Source: Bilabrum cf. latius
Taxonomy: Eukaryota > Bigyra: Bicosoecida > Bigyra > Bicosoecida
Length of the DNA: 64,000 nt
Direction: 5' to 3'
NCBI GenBank assembly: GCA_965178125.1
Contig: OZ237741.1
Coordinates: 1,240,001-1,304,000, forward strand
Shown here: one piece after another, positions 11,803 to 22,367 of the stretch
Layout of the letters: every line of letters begins with the position of its first letter
Position numbering within the stretch: the first letter of the stretch is position 1
Program-made: the position numbers and the translations under genes
The notes under the pieces: generated by a model
The model's input: the letters and a program-made list of their open reading frames with translations, nothing else
The model's database searches: none
What the model was told of the DNA's origin: nothing

Positions 11803-12682
11803 TTAGTTGCCTGCACCCCCGCCAGTGGCCATGTCCTCTTCGTCCTCCTCGCTCTCGCTCCCAGAGCTGTCCCCCTCTTCCTCTTCCCCTTCCTCGTCCT
11901 CCATTGCGGCCTCCATGCCCTCCGCGAGGACCTCGAACTCCTCGCTCTCGCGCTCCCACATCGCAAGCATGCTCAACCTAAAGTAGGCCATGGGCTTGGC
12001 AAAGTGCTTCAGCAGGTGGGACTGCTCCGACGACAGCAAGTCGCCCTTCTCGCACACGATAAAGTCCCTCGTCAGGCGCACCTTGCCGTGGTCCAGCTCC
12101 ACGGGCATGCCGAGGGCCCGCAGCTGCTCTGCCATCGTGAACGGCAGATCAAGCAGACCCGCCTTCACCTCAAAACTTTCGGTTGCCTTCGAGCCGTACC
12201 TAGCGTAATCCAATGTCTTGAATGCCTTGAAGAATGACAGCACCTCGTCTCTCGGCTTGTTGGTGAAAAGCAAACCGACCTATCCTGCCAAGGCCTGCGA
12301 CACCTTGTCCAGCCCCGGTCGGTAGGCGGTCTCCGAGTCGCGCCCAAGTGCTACCTGCATCACTTTGTTCTTGCCGAGGAAGAATCGGCTGTCAGACCAT
12401 TTCTCCCGCAGCTCCTTGAGGGGGGCGCCCCGCATGTTTTCGTATGAAAATATAAATACGCGGTCGTAGGCATCCACACTCTGCTACAAACTGTCAACTA
12501 GACCAGCCTTCCGCTTCATTCCTGCCTTTTTCACCGAGGTCAGGGCGGCTGCGGCAAGTGCAAGTGGGGAGAACACAACATTTAGAGCTATTACGGTGTC
12601 ATTTGAGGATTGGTGGGACTCTAGTTCGACCATTACACCTGCAACAAATCTTACGGCCTCTAGATCGCTTTGACTTTGGCAT
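11803..12682 (-). CDS. MRT4: Ribosome assembly factor MRT4 (uL10-like)
   Basis: MRT4 occupies the uL10/P0 site on nuclear pre-60S particles until the stalk is assembled. Exon 1 is 12682-12655 (encoding MPKSKR..., the hallmark start). A 106-nt intron (GTAAGA...CGCAG) follows, then exon 2 at 12548-11803, giving 257 aa against about 240 in human. Family landmarks are present in order: LTSVKKAGMKRK, VFIFSYENMRG, FFLGKNKVMQVALGR, VGLLFTN, a DYAR element, VCEKGDLL, and an acidic Ser/Glu tail. In-frame UAGs at 12484-12486 and 12280-12282 fall inside conserved blocks (DSL[UAG]QSVDAY and LAG[UAG]VGLLF). The gene ends in TAA, with an AT-rich 3' flank. Confidence 0.93.
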
Positions 12683-13085
12683 ATTCTGCTTTGCTTTAGG
12701 TTTGCAGAGCCTTTCTCTTGCACTTGCTGTTTGGCGCACAGAGAAGGTTCCTTCGGGGGTTCGTTGCACCGGCGAGCATCGAAAGATGCGATCATTATTG
12801 CAGTCTCATCCCAGTCTTTTGCTTACTATGAATCGAATGATACATAGAACTATGCGGTTAAATTTGTTGTGCCGGCGTTTCTGCTCGAGTTCCGCCGGCA
12901 ATTTCGAAAACGAGGCGGTACGCAGTAACCGTGCACAGAGACTGTTCATGCGTCGTGCACGGTAGAGGCCCTAGGACGGCATGGAGGTATGGGGAGTATA
13001 GAATCGAAAACGAGTTTTAAAGTAGGAATAGGCATCAAAACAGATCAGTGACTCTTTATTAGGGCCAAAGTCTCCGAGGGATAGC
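12683..13085. promoter_or_regulatory. Divergent intergenic region between MRT4 and the thioesterase
   Basis: About 400 bp separate two divergent start codons, so both promoters must lie here. No TATA box or recognisable operator stands out. The segment is more AT-rich than the flanking exons. Confidence 0.4.
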
Positions 13086-14657
13086 ATGGTCTCCTTGGTT
13101 CTGCCCTTCGGATCCGACATGGAATTGCGCGAGCAATACAAGAACGTATGGGGCCAAGTACGCGTAGGAAAGCTCCTTGAAGATATTGATGCTCTGGCTG
13201 GCAATGTGGCTTACACGCACTGCGACGACGCGGATCCTACCACGCCTCCGCTCACCCTGGTGACGGCTGCTGTGGACCGCATCGACCTCGTGCGCGCCAT
13301 CCCGCCAGACACGGACCTGAGGCTCCGAGGCTGCGTCACGCACGTGGGTCGCTCTTCCATGAACATAGACATTGACCTGACAACGTGCCCCGAGGCAGAC
13401 GCCAGGCGGGCGCGCCTCGCCGCTGGCTCCCACCCTGGGGAAGATTCGGAATCAGATGCCGAGGAGCGGGCAAGGAGGAGCAAGCAGGGGTTCGAGCACT
13501 TGCTCGAGGACATGTCCGGGAAACATGACGGCCTCGGAACGCCCTCGTCACACCAGTCCGCGCACGCCTCGCTGCCGCAGACTGGCGGCGGCAGCGCGGT
13601 TGGGACTCCCGGTGGTGAGAGCGCGAGTGGTGGTCCTTGCGCTGGTCAAACCGGCCTCTCTAGCGATGCGACTGGGGTCACAGACATACCCCGCCTGCTG
13701 GCCCGCACCTCCTTCACCTTCGTCGCCAGGGACAAGGACAACAACTCAGCGGAGGTGCCCCGCCTCTAGGCCGCGGGCCCAGGGGCTCGCAGGGAGCAAG
13801 AGGCGGGGTGGATGGCGGAGGGGGAGGCCAGGGCGACCAAGAGGAAAGAGGCCAGGTCAAAGTCGCTGCTGGTCTCCAGTCCCACGGCCCAGGAACTCGA
13901 GCTGCTGCACGGACTGTACCTCAAGTACTCGAGGCCGCACCAGCAGGCGGGGGCAGTGGGGCAGGCTCCTAGGGAGGTGTCAGCTGATGGTTGCGAGGCT
14001 GGCGGGGCGGGTGCACGCCAGGGGCTGTACCAAGACGACAGAGGGAACTAGTGGTTGTTCTCCGACTCGACCGAGCTCCGATCGGTACAGGTGACGATGC
14101 CCCAGGACCGCAACATCCACGGCAAGGTGTTCGGGGGGTACCTCATGCGCAAGGCCCACGAGCTGGCCTGGAGCGCGGCCTACTCCTATGCCGGCCAGCA
14201 GCCTTTCTTTGTCTCCATGAGCGACGTTAGCTTCCACGTGCCCGTGGAGATCGGGCACTTGCTCCATTTCTCGGCCAGAGTGGAGCACTCGCTGGGCGAT
14301 CTCCACGGGCACGTGGAAGCTAACGAGCCTCACAGGACCTGCACGGTGAGCGTGTCCACCACCACGCACGACCCCGGAGCTGCGGGGGAGCCTCGCAAGC
14401 TGAGCAACGTGTACCACTTTACGTTTCGATTCGACCGCCCCCCCGCCCGCGTGGTCCCCCGGTCCTACTCGGACGCCATGGGCTGGCTGGCCGCCCACCG
14501 CCTGAGGCAGGAGGGCATCGAGATCATGGGGGGAGGCACGGGGACCAAGGGAAGCGTGGAAGTGGGAGTCGGTGGACCTGGGGGTGCGGCAGGTAGTACT
14601 GATGGGGACGAGGGGTGGCACGTGGAGGGGGAGGCGGCGCACTTGCCCCGATTTTGA
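13086..14657 (+). CDS. Acyl-CoA thioesterase, double hot-dog (ACOT9-like)
   Basis: Proteins of this family hydrolyse acyl-CoA, usually in mitochondria. The 523-aa frame ends in TGA and contains UAGs at 13767-13769 and 14049-14051, read as Gln. The N-terminal hot-dog starts with LPFGSD...LREQYKNVWGQVRVGKLLEDIDALA, very like the ACOT9 opening, and continues through YTHCDD, VDRIDL and a VGRSSM strand. A Gly/Ser-rich insertion (about residues 110-190) precedes TSFTFVARD. The second hot-dog carries the strongest motif, PQDRNIHGKVFGGYLMRKA, followed by ELAW, VSFHVPVEIG and YHFTFRF. No intron is visible. A separate upstream targeting exon cannot be excluded. The region 14225-14325 holds a perfect inverted repeat. 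Confidence 0.88.
14225..14325. repeat. Perfect 29-bp inverted repeat inside coding sequence
   Basis: Arms 14225-14253 and 14297-14325 are exact reverse complements across a 43-nt spacer, with GTTAGCTTCCACGTGCCCGT in the left arm. Both arms are translated in the second hot-dog domain, as DVSFHVPVEI and GDLHGHVEAN. Confidence 0.95.
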
Positions 14658-14995
14658 CGCTCGCTGCTCGTTGCAGCTGTGCTTAGCCTAGGTGCTGCTG
14701 CTGCTGCCAGCGTGCCTCTGATTGGGAGGGGGGGCAGCTGCAGGAACAGCTCGTTAATTTAGTGTTGATGAACAGGGATGCATGAAAGTGGTGCATCGGG
14801 CGCTTGCAGCGCAATTATGCTCGAACTGAATCATGTGCCGTTCAGTCACTGGCAACCACCCAGCCCCACCGGTCCCCCAATGGTCCCCGCCGAATTCTAG
14901 TCACAGCATAGCAAGACATAAGCAACACTTTGCGTCCTGTCCGACTCTACTGATGACCAGCGAGGTCGAGCCCCTTGCCTACCGAAGCTGTATAC
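14658..14995. other. Convergent intergenic region
   Basis: This is shared 3' flank of the thioesterase (+) and eL43 (-). I see no gene, hairpin terminator or RNA gene in it. Confidence 0.45.
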
Positions 14996-15386
14996 TCAGC
15001 CCTCGATGGTGCGCCTCAAACGAGCGATGTTAGCGCGCACGGTGGTTCCGGCGGCGGTAGCCATGGTGTAGGCGCCACCAACAATCTTCTTCGAGCAAGC
15101 GGAGCAGCTCCAGATGCCAGTGGAATGGCGCTTCATGGTGTCCTTGCCGCAGAAGGGGCACTGGTACTTGGCGTGCTGGGAGATCTCGATCTTCTTGAGG
15201 ATCTTTCGCAGCGACGCACCATAGCGCGTGCCGTACTTTCCTACAATTCCTACCTTCTTGGTACGGCGGGCCTGCGCAACGGTCGAGAGGCGGGATGGGA
15301 AGCAAACTTGCTAGGCATGCTCCACAGCAAGACGGCCTAGAGCTCCATCGGATGGTAGTCCGGTATTCAACTCCATATCTCACCAT
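14996..15386 (-). CDS. RPL37A: Ribosomal protein eL43 (L37A)
   Basis: This zinc-ribbon protein belongs to the large cytosolic subunit. Exon 1 is only the start codon (15386-15384). The 112-nt intron opens with GTGAGA directly after ATG and ends in GCGCAG. Exon 2 (15271-14996) begins ARRTKK and ends in TGA. The spliced product is 92 aa, exactly the usual length. Diagnostic blocks are [36 protein letters not shown] (first Cys pair), TGIWSCSAC (second Cys pair) and KKIVGGAY. It has no UAG codon, unlike most neighbours, as expected if UAG is rare in highly expressed genes. Confidence 0.96.
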
Positions 15387-15894
15387 TTTTAGATATGTAC
15401 TTGATCTAACTGCGAAGTGAGAACGAAACAATGCAAATCAAGCCGAAGGGTGCCGGCAAACGGCGGGAGCGACTTGGCGTGCACGCTGTGGAGCCACCTC
15501 CTAGCTCTCCAAACCAGACACGCTGGTGCTAGTCGGAACAAGCCGATAGATAATCAAGTATAATAAACAACAGCGAAGTTATAGCATCGATGGGGCACGA
15601 ACTCACGCACACCACTTCTGGAACGGTCCTCTGGTCAATGGTTGGTGTTTGATCCGATCTTCTCCGAACGAACGTTCACCGTGATTGTAATTATGTTAAA
15701 ATGGCCGAATTTAGACAGAAACCTCCTTGCTTTGACTACTTTACAGTGCTGCTGTGTCAATTGGGGCACCCGGATCTTCTCTGGTCGCAGTGCACATGTA
15801 GAAGCATCCATACGGGCGCACCACAATCAATGCATCTTCGGCACTTAAACATTCCACGTTTAGCGAAGTTGAACCGTACGGTTTAGCACGAGTA
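15387..15894. other. Intergenic region without a supported gene
   Basis: This stretch holds the upstream side of eL43 and the 3' flank of the repeat-rich membrane protein. Short open frames around 15640-15850 exist on both strands but show no domain or codon bias, and I see no tRNA fold. Confidence 0.45.
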
Positions 15895-18800
15895 TTAATG
15901 TTGAGTGTGGCCAGCCTGATGCTTAGCAGCCCGGTACCACCACCGCCATATTTCAAATCCGGGTGCTAGGTCGATCCAGGCGCCTTCCGCCGGCTCAGGC
16001 TACGACTGGTGTACGTGCCACGATGCCGTCCAAAGTGTGCCCTTGTCTCCTGCATCCGCGCCCTTCGTATGAAGCAGATCTCCCCATGATGGCACTGGAC
16101 TTCCTACTCGAATGCCCATGCGCCCTTCTGCGGCGCACTCTGATCGAATACACGCGGCCCAGCGGCTCACCAGCAGTGCATATGTGGGGGCAAGCAGCTG
16201 CTCCAATGACTCGGGGAGACTGACAGTATTACTTCTGCACCGGGTCCCTCGAGACGACCGCCGGAGCGCGGCAGAGACGCCAGCCGCACCCGTCCAGCCT
16301 AGCCCGGCCAGATCCTGTGCCCTCCCCCCCGAGCCATTGCCATTGCCAGCGGGGGGTTCCTCCCCATCCTCGGGCTGGCAGTGGCCATCATGATCGCCGC
16401 ATGCGGCACGGCACTCGATCTCTGCGACCGCCTGTTCCCGCTGCAGTGCAATGCGCCACTCAGCCGGGCCCCATCCCAAACCCGACCCCTCCGCTGACCC
16501 ATCCCCTGTGCCCTCCCCATCATCCCCCCGCCCATGACGCGCGGGCGCGGGCACGGGCGAGCGCGAGGGCGAGGGCGGGACCCACCCCCGCGCGCTCGTC
16601 CTCGCGTCATTCTAGTGTGTGAGGGACACACCCAGGAGGGCGCAGGGCCAGGAGGTCGCAACCCGCCGACCGGCTCTAGGCACGCCCACTCCGATGCTGG
16701 CGCACGCCTGCCCCAGCCATGACCGAGCCGGTGGCGCGACCATGACCATACCAGCCGTACCACCCCCATCCTATGTGTCTCCTGGGCTCGCGGTCCCGCG
16801 TGCAAGCACCCCGGCCTCGTGCGCGAGCTGCCTCAGCCCGGCCCCAAGCGCGTCCACGCACCACGCGGAAGCCCCGCCGGTTGCAGCCACACCCGCCGAG
16901 CCCAGCACCCTGGGCCTGTCCACCTGCAGCAGAAGCGGGGGGCTGCTAGATCTATCGCCGCTGACATCATGATGGTGACCCGCGCAGCCGCTCCCGATCG
17001 CTGCCAGCACCACCCTGCGAGCCGCATCCAGCGGCTCCACAACCTCCTGCTTGGCTGCTTGCAGCGCTGCAGTGGGCTGCAGTCCAACGGCCGGTGCACA
17101 CGCGCCCAGCCCCAGCGAAGAAGGAACCACCACGATCGCTTGCAGCTGCAGTGTCACCTGGTCTGGCGAAGGGCTCAGTCCCCCGGCAACCAGACTGGCA
17201 AAAGCTGCTTCCAATGCTCCCTGCTGCTGCTGCTGCTGCTGCTGCAGTCTGCCTACCTGCAAGCCTGCAGCCCCGCCCGCACCACCACTGGAGGTCCTGC
17301 CCCCCGTGTCCCCACCAAGGGGTACCCACCTGATACGGCCGCTCCCCGGTGCATTGCTCACGCCAGCGGAGGCCAGAGCTCTCCTGAGGGCAGTCGGCAG
17401 CACTGAACCCGATGCATGCGGCTTGCTCTTCTCTGCAGCATCGCTGCTCGCCGCCGACGCACCCACGGGCAGCGTCCCCGCACCAGAGTCCTCCTGCCCG
17501 ACCTGTGCCGAGCCCAAGCCATCGTCATCCAGCGCGTCATACTCGTCCATCCCAAGCATCAAGCCTGGCCCTGGCCCAGGCAACTGCTCCGCTCCCTTGC
17601 TCGCCTCGTTCTGCTAACTGCTGCTCCTACTAGCAGGGGCAGTCCCTGAACCTGACGCGGTGCCGGGACCAGCGACGTCCCGAGAGCACACGAGCACCCG
17701 TAATCGGCCCGTGCGGTCTCCGGCCAGCAGACCCGCGCACGCGCTTGCGGCAGGGGCCCCGCCTCCAATCACCACGGCGATGCCAGCCACCGCTCCTTCC
17801 TCTCCTGGCCCCCGCCCTCGCTGTACCCCCACGTCCTTGCCCCTGCCACCATGCCGCAGCCTAGATGTAACGGTCACACTGCGGAAGGTGCGGCGAGCGC
17901 TCCCCATGCAGGTCTGCCACAGGCGCAGGCAGATCCACACCATGAGACCGCCAGCGACGAACGCGGCCAGAGCCAAAGGCGCAGCTGAGACAAGCCCTTG
18001 GCTGTCGCCAGGTAGCTTTAACCAGCCCTTGCTGTGGGGAACATTATCCCCGAGAGAGGCGCCCTGGCTGCCATTACCCGCCTCCTAGCAGGCCTGCATG
18101 CCGGGTCCGGGTTCTGCTCGCATGGCCACTCTCACCAATTGGTCGATACTCTCTTGGGCCGGAAGCATGTGTTGCTCTGCCAGACTATCCAAGCTAGCAA
18201 AGTTGCTGTCATCGTCAGATCGATCGACAGGAGAGGCAAATACCGCCGACTAGTTCCCTGCGGTGTCGCGCTCAGCTTTGGAAACCAAATCCGCATGCTC
18301 CTCCCCTTCGCTGTCTAGCTCCTCCAAGGCATGCCCCCCCACTTCGCTGTCTTGCTCCTCCAAGGCATGCTCCTCCCCTTCGCTGTCTTGCTCCTCCAAG
18401 GCATGCTCCTCCCCTTCGCTGTCTAGCTCCTCCAAGGCATGCTCCTCCCCTTCGCTGTCTAGCTCCTCCAAGGCATGCTCCCCCCCTTCGCTGTCTTGCT
18501 CCTCCAAGGCATGCTCCTCCCCTTCGCTGTCTTGCTCCTCCAAGGCATGCTCCTCCCCTTCGCTGTCTTGCTCCTCCAAGGCATGCTCCTCCCCTTCGCT
18601 GTCTTGCTCCTCCAAGGCATGCTCCTCCCCTTCGCTGTCTTGCTCCTCCAAGGCATGCTCCTCCCCTTCGCTGTCTTGCTCCTCCAAGGCATGCTCCTCC
18701 CCTTCGCTGTCTTGCTCCTCCAAGGCATGCTCCTCCCCTTCGCTGTCTTGCTCCTCCAAGGCATGCTCCTCCCCTTCGCTGTCTTGCTCCTCCAAGGTAT

Positions 18801-19485
18801 GCTCCTCCCCATCGCCCTCATGCTGTTCTTGTGTCCGCTCCTCCCCCTCGCTCGGATCCACTGGCACCCCCTCTGCGTGCTGCTCTTGTGCCCGCTCCTC
18901 CCCCTCGCTCGGATCCACTGGCACCCCCTCTGCGTGCTGCTCTCCACCAGAGGTACTCTGCTCGGCATCGCTGCTCACTCTATCAATACCGTCCATTAAA
19001 GTTCCACCGTTGGGGGCATTCTCGTCTATTCCGAACTGATCCTCAACCACTAGACTATCTACCCCGTTCTCTGCTCCTGGTAGTTGCCCTAGCTTGCCCG
19101 ATGTGTCGTGCTCTTTCGGCTGGTCTTCGCGTACCAAAGTGACTCGACGCGGCGTCCTTCCCCACTCTTTGACCTGATCTAGAGATACCTTGCGATCAAC
19201 GTCGACTAGCGGAGGCTGCACATTGGTCGAATCTGCCACAGAGGAGCTGACGGCTCCGCGAGAGGCTTGCTGCAGCGGGGGTTCTTTTTCTGCAAATTGT
19301 TCCTCTGCTGCGGCTGGTATTGGCTTAGTCCCAGTCTAAGGTGGTGGCTCCTTAAGAATTTGCTGCTCCTTGAGATCTCTCTTTCGTTTCGCCTCCTACG
19401 CTCTCACCAAGTGGCGCTGCCGAATCGCTTCGTTTCGAAGCTGAGCTACCCTTCTAGCCGCAGCTCTAGCGTTTCTACGTGGCAT
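15895..19485 (-). CDS. Repeat-rich single-pass membrane protein (1,196 aa)
   Basis: One exon runs from ATG 19485 to TAA 15897-15895, with eight in-frame UAGs (19396, 19336, 18250, 18085, 17614, 16771, 16615, 16000) read as Gln. The first 60 residues are a very basic Arg/Gln helix with contexts such as LVRA[UAG]EAKRKRDLKEQQ. Residues about 215-398 are acidic 12-residue repeats (EEQDSEGEEHAL). Around residues 497-520 a hydrophobic helix (LALAAFVAGGLMVWICL) is followed by Trp/Cys and Arg residues, consistent with a single membrane span. The C-terminal half is Gly/Ala/Gln-rich low-complexity and ends in a Trp-rich segment. No family was recognised. The initiator is 137 bp from that of ALG11 on the other strand. 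Confidence 0.75.
18290..18830. repeat. 36-bp in-frame tandem repeat (about 15 units)
   Basis: The unit begins CTCCTCCCCTTCGCTGTCTT on the plus strand and encodes an acidic 12-residue repeat on the minus strand. Units differ by single substitutions (TCTTGC/TCTAGC). Most substitutions keep the frame and the acidic character. Confidence 0.95.
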
Positions 19486-19622
19486 ACACAACCAAACTGT
19501 TAGACAGAATATGGCATCCAAGGCTGCATTGATTGTCAAATGGGCATGGATGGGTCTTTTGTTTCTCGGAATTCGGAACCAGAAACATCACCAAGACTGT
19601 CATTCATTATCGCTCAGATAGA
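19486..19622. promoter_or_regulatory. Bidirectional promoter interval
   Basis: Only 137 bp separate the start codons of the repeat-rich membrane protein (-) and ALG11 (+), so regulatory DNA must be shared. No TATA box is obvious. Confidence 0.5.
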
Positions 19623-21875
19623 ATGCAGGACACATTGGTATTGGCAGGGACTGTTGTGTTGATTATTCCCTTCCTCGTCATGCTAATCCCAACCCTGGTG
19701 TTCCGAGCCATAAGCGAGATTCAAAAAGTGTTGCAGCCAAAGCCATGGATCGGCTTCCTGCACCCGTATTGGTATGAATTAGACGACGCCTAGCTCTCAC
19801 TCTGCAGTTTCTCTTACCACATGTATTTTATTGCAACCGCTCTGCGTCCGTGACCTCGCAGTGAAAAGGGAGGTGGAGGCGAACGCGTTTTATGGCTAGG
19901 TGTTGATGCATTAGCAAGAGACTTGATAGCGCGTGCAGGAGAGGATGGAAAAGCTACCGCAAATATCTGCGTTTATTGTGGAGCCTAGGATAAGTCTGCT
20001 TCGTAGATCGTGGATGCTGCTAAAGAGCGCTTCGGAGTAAAGCTTTCCGAGGTCAACGTGGTAGGATTCGACGGCAAGGAAGTTTCTCCAACGTCGGGAA
20101 AGAGCGGCGCAGCTAGCGTGACCTTGCGATTTGTTTTCGTATCAACTCGCACGTTGCTGGAGGCGAGCTGGTACCCATACTTCACCATGATCGGGCAGTC
20201 GGTGGGATCGGCTGTGGTCGCCGCGGAGTGCCTGCTGAGGCTGCCCCCTGCGGTGTTTGTGGACACCACGGGCTGCGCCTTCACGTTTCCCGTCGCATAC
20301 CTTCTCGGCGGCTCTACTGTGGCAGCGTACGTGCACTACCCCACCATCACCCGAGACATGACCCGCGCCGTGCAGCAGCGCCGGCCCGGGCACAACAACT
20401 CCCAGCTGGTCTCTGCCAGTGAGAGGGTTACGGCTCTCAAAGTGGCGTACTACAGGGCATTCGCAGCTGCCTATGCAGCCACGGGAGCCTTCTCCACGGC
20501 CCTCATGGCCAACAGCAGCTGGACCATGGGTCACCTGCAGGAGGCGTGGGGCAGAGGGTGCGCCAGCCTCGTGTACCCCCCTTGCAGCGCCGAACACCTG
20601 GCTGCTCTCCCTCTAGAGGGCCCGCCGTCCTACGCAGCGATCGATAGCCCCAAACCGGAACCAGTGGCACAGACGGGCAAGCAGAAGCACGGCCCGCCTG
20701 CGGAACCTAGCAGTCGCTGGCGGCGCCGCGCAGTCCTGTCGATCGGCCAGTTCCGCCCGGAGAAAGACCACTCCCGCCAGCTGAGGGCCTTCGCCGCTAT
20801 GCTGGAGGAATACGGGCAGGAGGACTGGGCGCGGGAGGCCACGCTGGAGCTGGTGGGCGGGTGCAGGGGAGCAGAGGACGAGGCCAGGGTACAGCGGCTG
20901 CGGGAGGAGGCGGCCGAGTTGGGGATCGGGCAGAGGGTGAGATTCCACGTGAACGCGCCGCAGGCCCTGCTAGTGCAGCTGCTGGGGGAGTGCAGGGCCG
21001 GGATCCATACAATGTGGAACGAGCACTTTGGCATCGGTGTGGTGGAGATGCAGGCGGCGGGCTGCGTCCCTGTGGCGCACAACTCAGGAGGGCCCCGCGC
21101 GGACATCGTCAGGCGACTGTGTGACGAGTGCGATGGGGAGGCGGGCGGCGGGCTGGGCACCCCCACGGGGCTGCTGGCGGCGCTGCCGACCGAGTTTGCG
21201 GACGCGATGGCTGCTGTCCTGCGGCCGTCGGACGGAGACGAGAATGTGGTGGTGGAGGTGCGGGCGGGCAAAGAGGCCGTCAGCAAGCTCCTGGCTCGGT
21301 CGAAGCCTGCCCACGGCACTGCGACCGGCACTGGTACTGTCACTGGTAGCAGGGATGATGCGGCCGCTCCTCGCGACCCGGGAGCACCGCTCGCTGTCGA
21401 CTACCACGACGCGGGTGCCCTGCGTGCGTCGCTGAGGGTGCGCACAGCACCTTCATCTTCATCTTCATCGTCTTCACCTTCTTCTTCTTCTTCATCATCG
21501 TCAGCCAAGGCCAGCAACAGCGGGGCATCCCCCCAGGGAGGCGATGAGTCGAGTGGAGCCACCGACAGACCCTTGCTCTTGCACAGCGGAGCCACCCTCC
21601 GACAGATCGCCGAGGCGGGCCGGCAGCAGGCCTTTCAGTTCACGGACAGCGCCTTCGAGGGCGGGTTCGTGAGGGCGCTGGTGCCTGCGCTGAGGGCAGC
21701 TCGCATCCCGCAGTGGGAGGCGAGCGCGGTGCACGGTGACGTCATCCAGAGCGGGTCACCAAGGCCGGGTCGCAGGGCCGCGAGCATGGGCAGTGGCGGC
21801 AGCAGCCCGGCGGTGCGGGGCAGGGCAGGGAGCAGGATCGGGGCGGGAAGGGTTGGGCGGGCGAAAGAGGACTGA
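19623..21875 (+). CDS. ALG11: GDP-Man:Man3GlcNAc2-PP-dolichol alpha-1,2-mannosyltransferase
   Basis: ALG11 adds the fourth and fifth mannoses to the lipid-linked N-glycan precursor on the cytosolic face of the ER. Exons are 19623-19771 and 19862-21875 (TGA). The 90-nt intron (GTATGA...CGCAG) splits the Cys codon of HPYC, joining IGFLHPY to the CEKGGGGERVLW nucleotide-sugar loop. A membrane anchor (about residues 5-30) precedes the catalytic part. Further ALG11 blocks are YPYFTMIGQSVGS, FVDTTGCAFT, VAAYVHYPTI, LSIGQFRPEKDH and the EHFGIGVVEMQAAG motif. UAGs at 19986-19988 and 20004-20006 lie upstream of IVDAAKERFGV; the second aligns with a Gln in human ALG11. At 720 aa it is longer than usual (about 490) because of a Ser-rich insertion near 21450-21530 and a basic tail. 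Confidence 0.94.
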
Positions 21876-22367
21876 ATTGCGGTTTGGCTTGGCTTGGTGG
21901 TGAGACGATGCCTGCCTTAAGGTGCAAGGCATTGCAGAGCGTATGCTTGATAGGACACGCCATTTCATTGCATCTACCACACATTCAGATCAGGAAGCCG
22001 GCCTCGGTTAGCCGATGCTGCGTTCGGTCCAATCCCTCGCACCGATGCACGCGCAGTCCATCTCTCGCCCCATTCATTGCACGCTGCCGTGCATCGATCG
22101 ACCCAGATCCAGATCGCCGTCGCCGCACCCGCCCGTTCCTGGGAGGGTGCAGACACGCCTGCCTGCCATCGCTCGCTCGCGCATGCGAGAACAGGAGGCA
22201 GTCTAGCAGCAGCGATCGGTTTACATCCATGCCTCAGCACAGCGAGCAGGGGTGCAGGAGAGAGGGACTTGGGCGCGCGATCGGGTCGGTGCCAAGGAAC
22301 AACGGGCCCCGCGCCTCGCGCTCACACCGCCAGTCCCACCCAATCCCACTCGTCACACCGCTAACCC
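21876..22367. other. Convergent intergenic region
   Basis: This is the 3' flank of ALG11 (+) and of the coactosin-like gene (-). Open frames here have no domain, and I see no RNA gene. Confidence 0.45.

Noticed and set aside
18263-19039. Ser/Cys-rich plus-strand ORF
   Set aside because: It is the antisense shadow of the acidic 36-bp repeats in the membrane protein gene.
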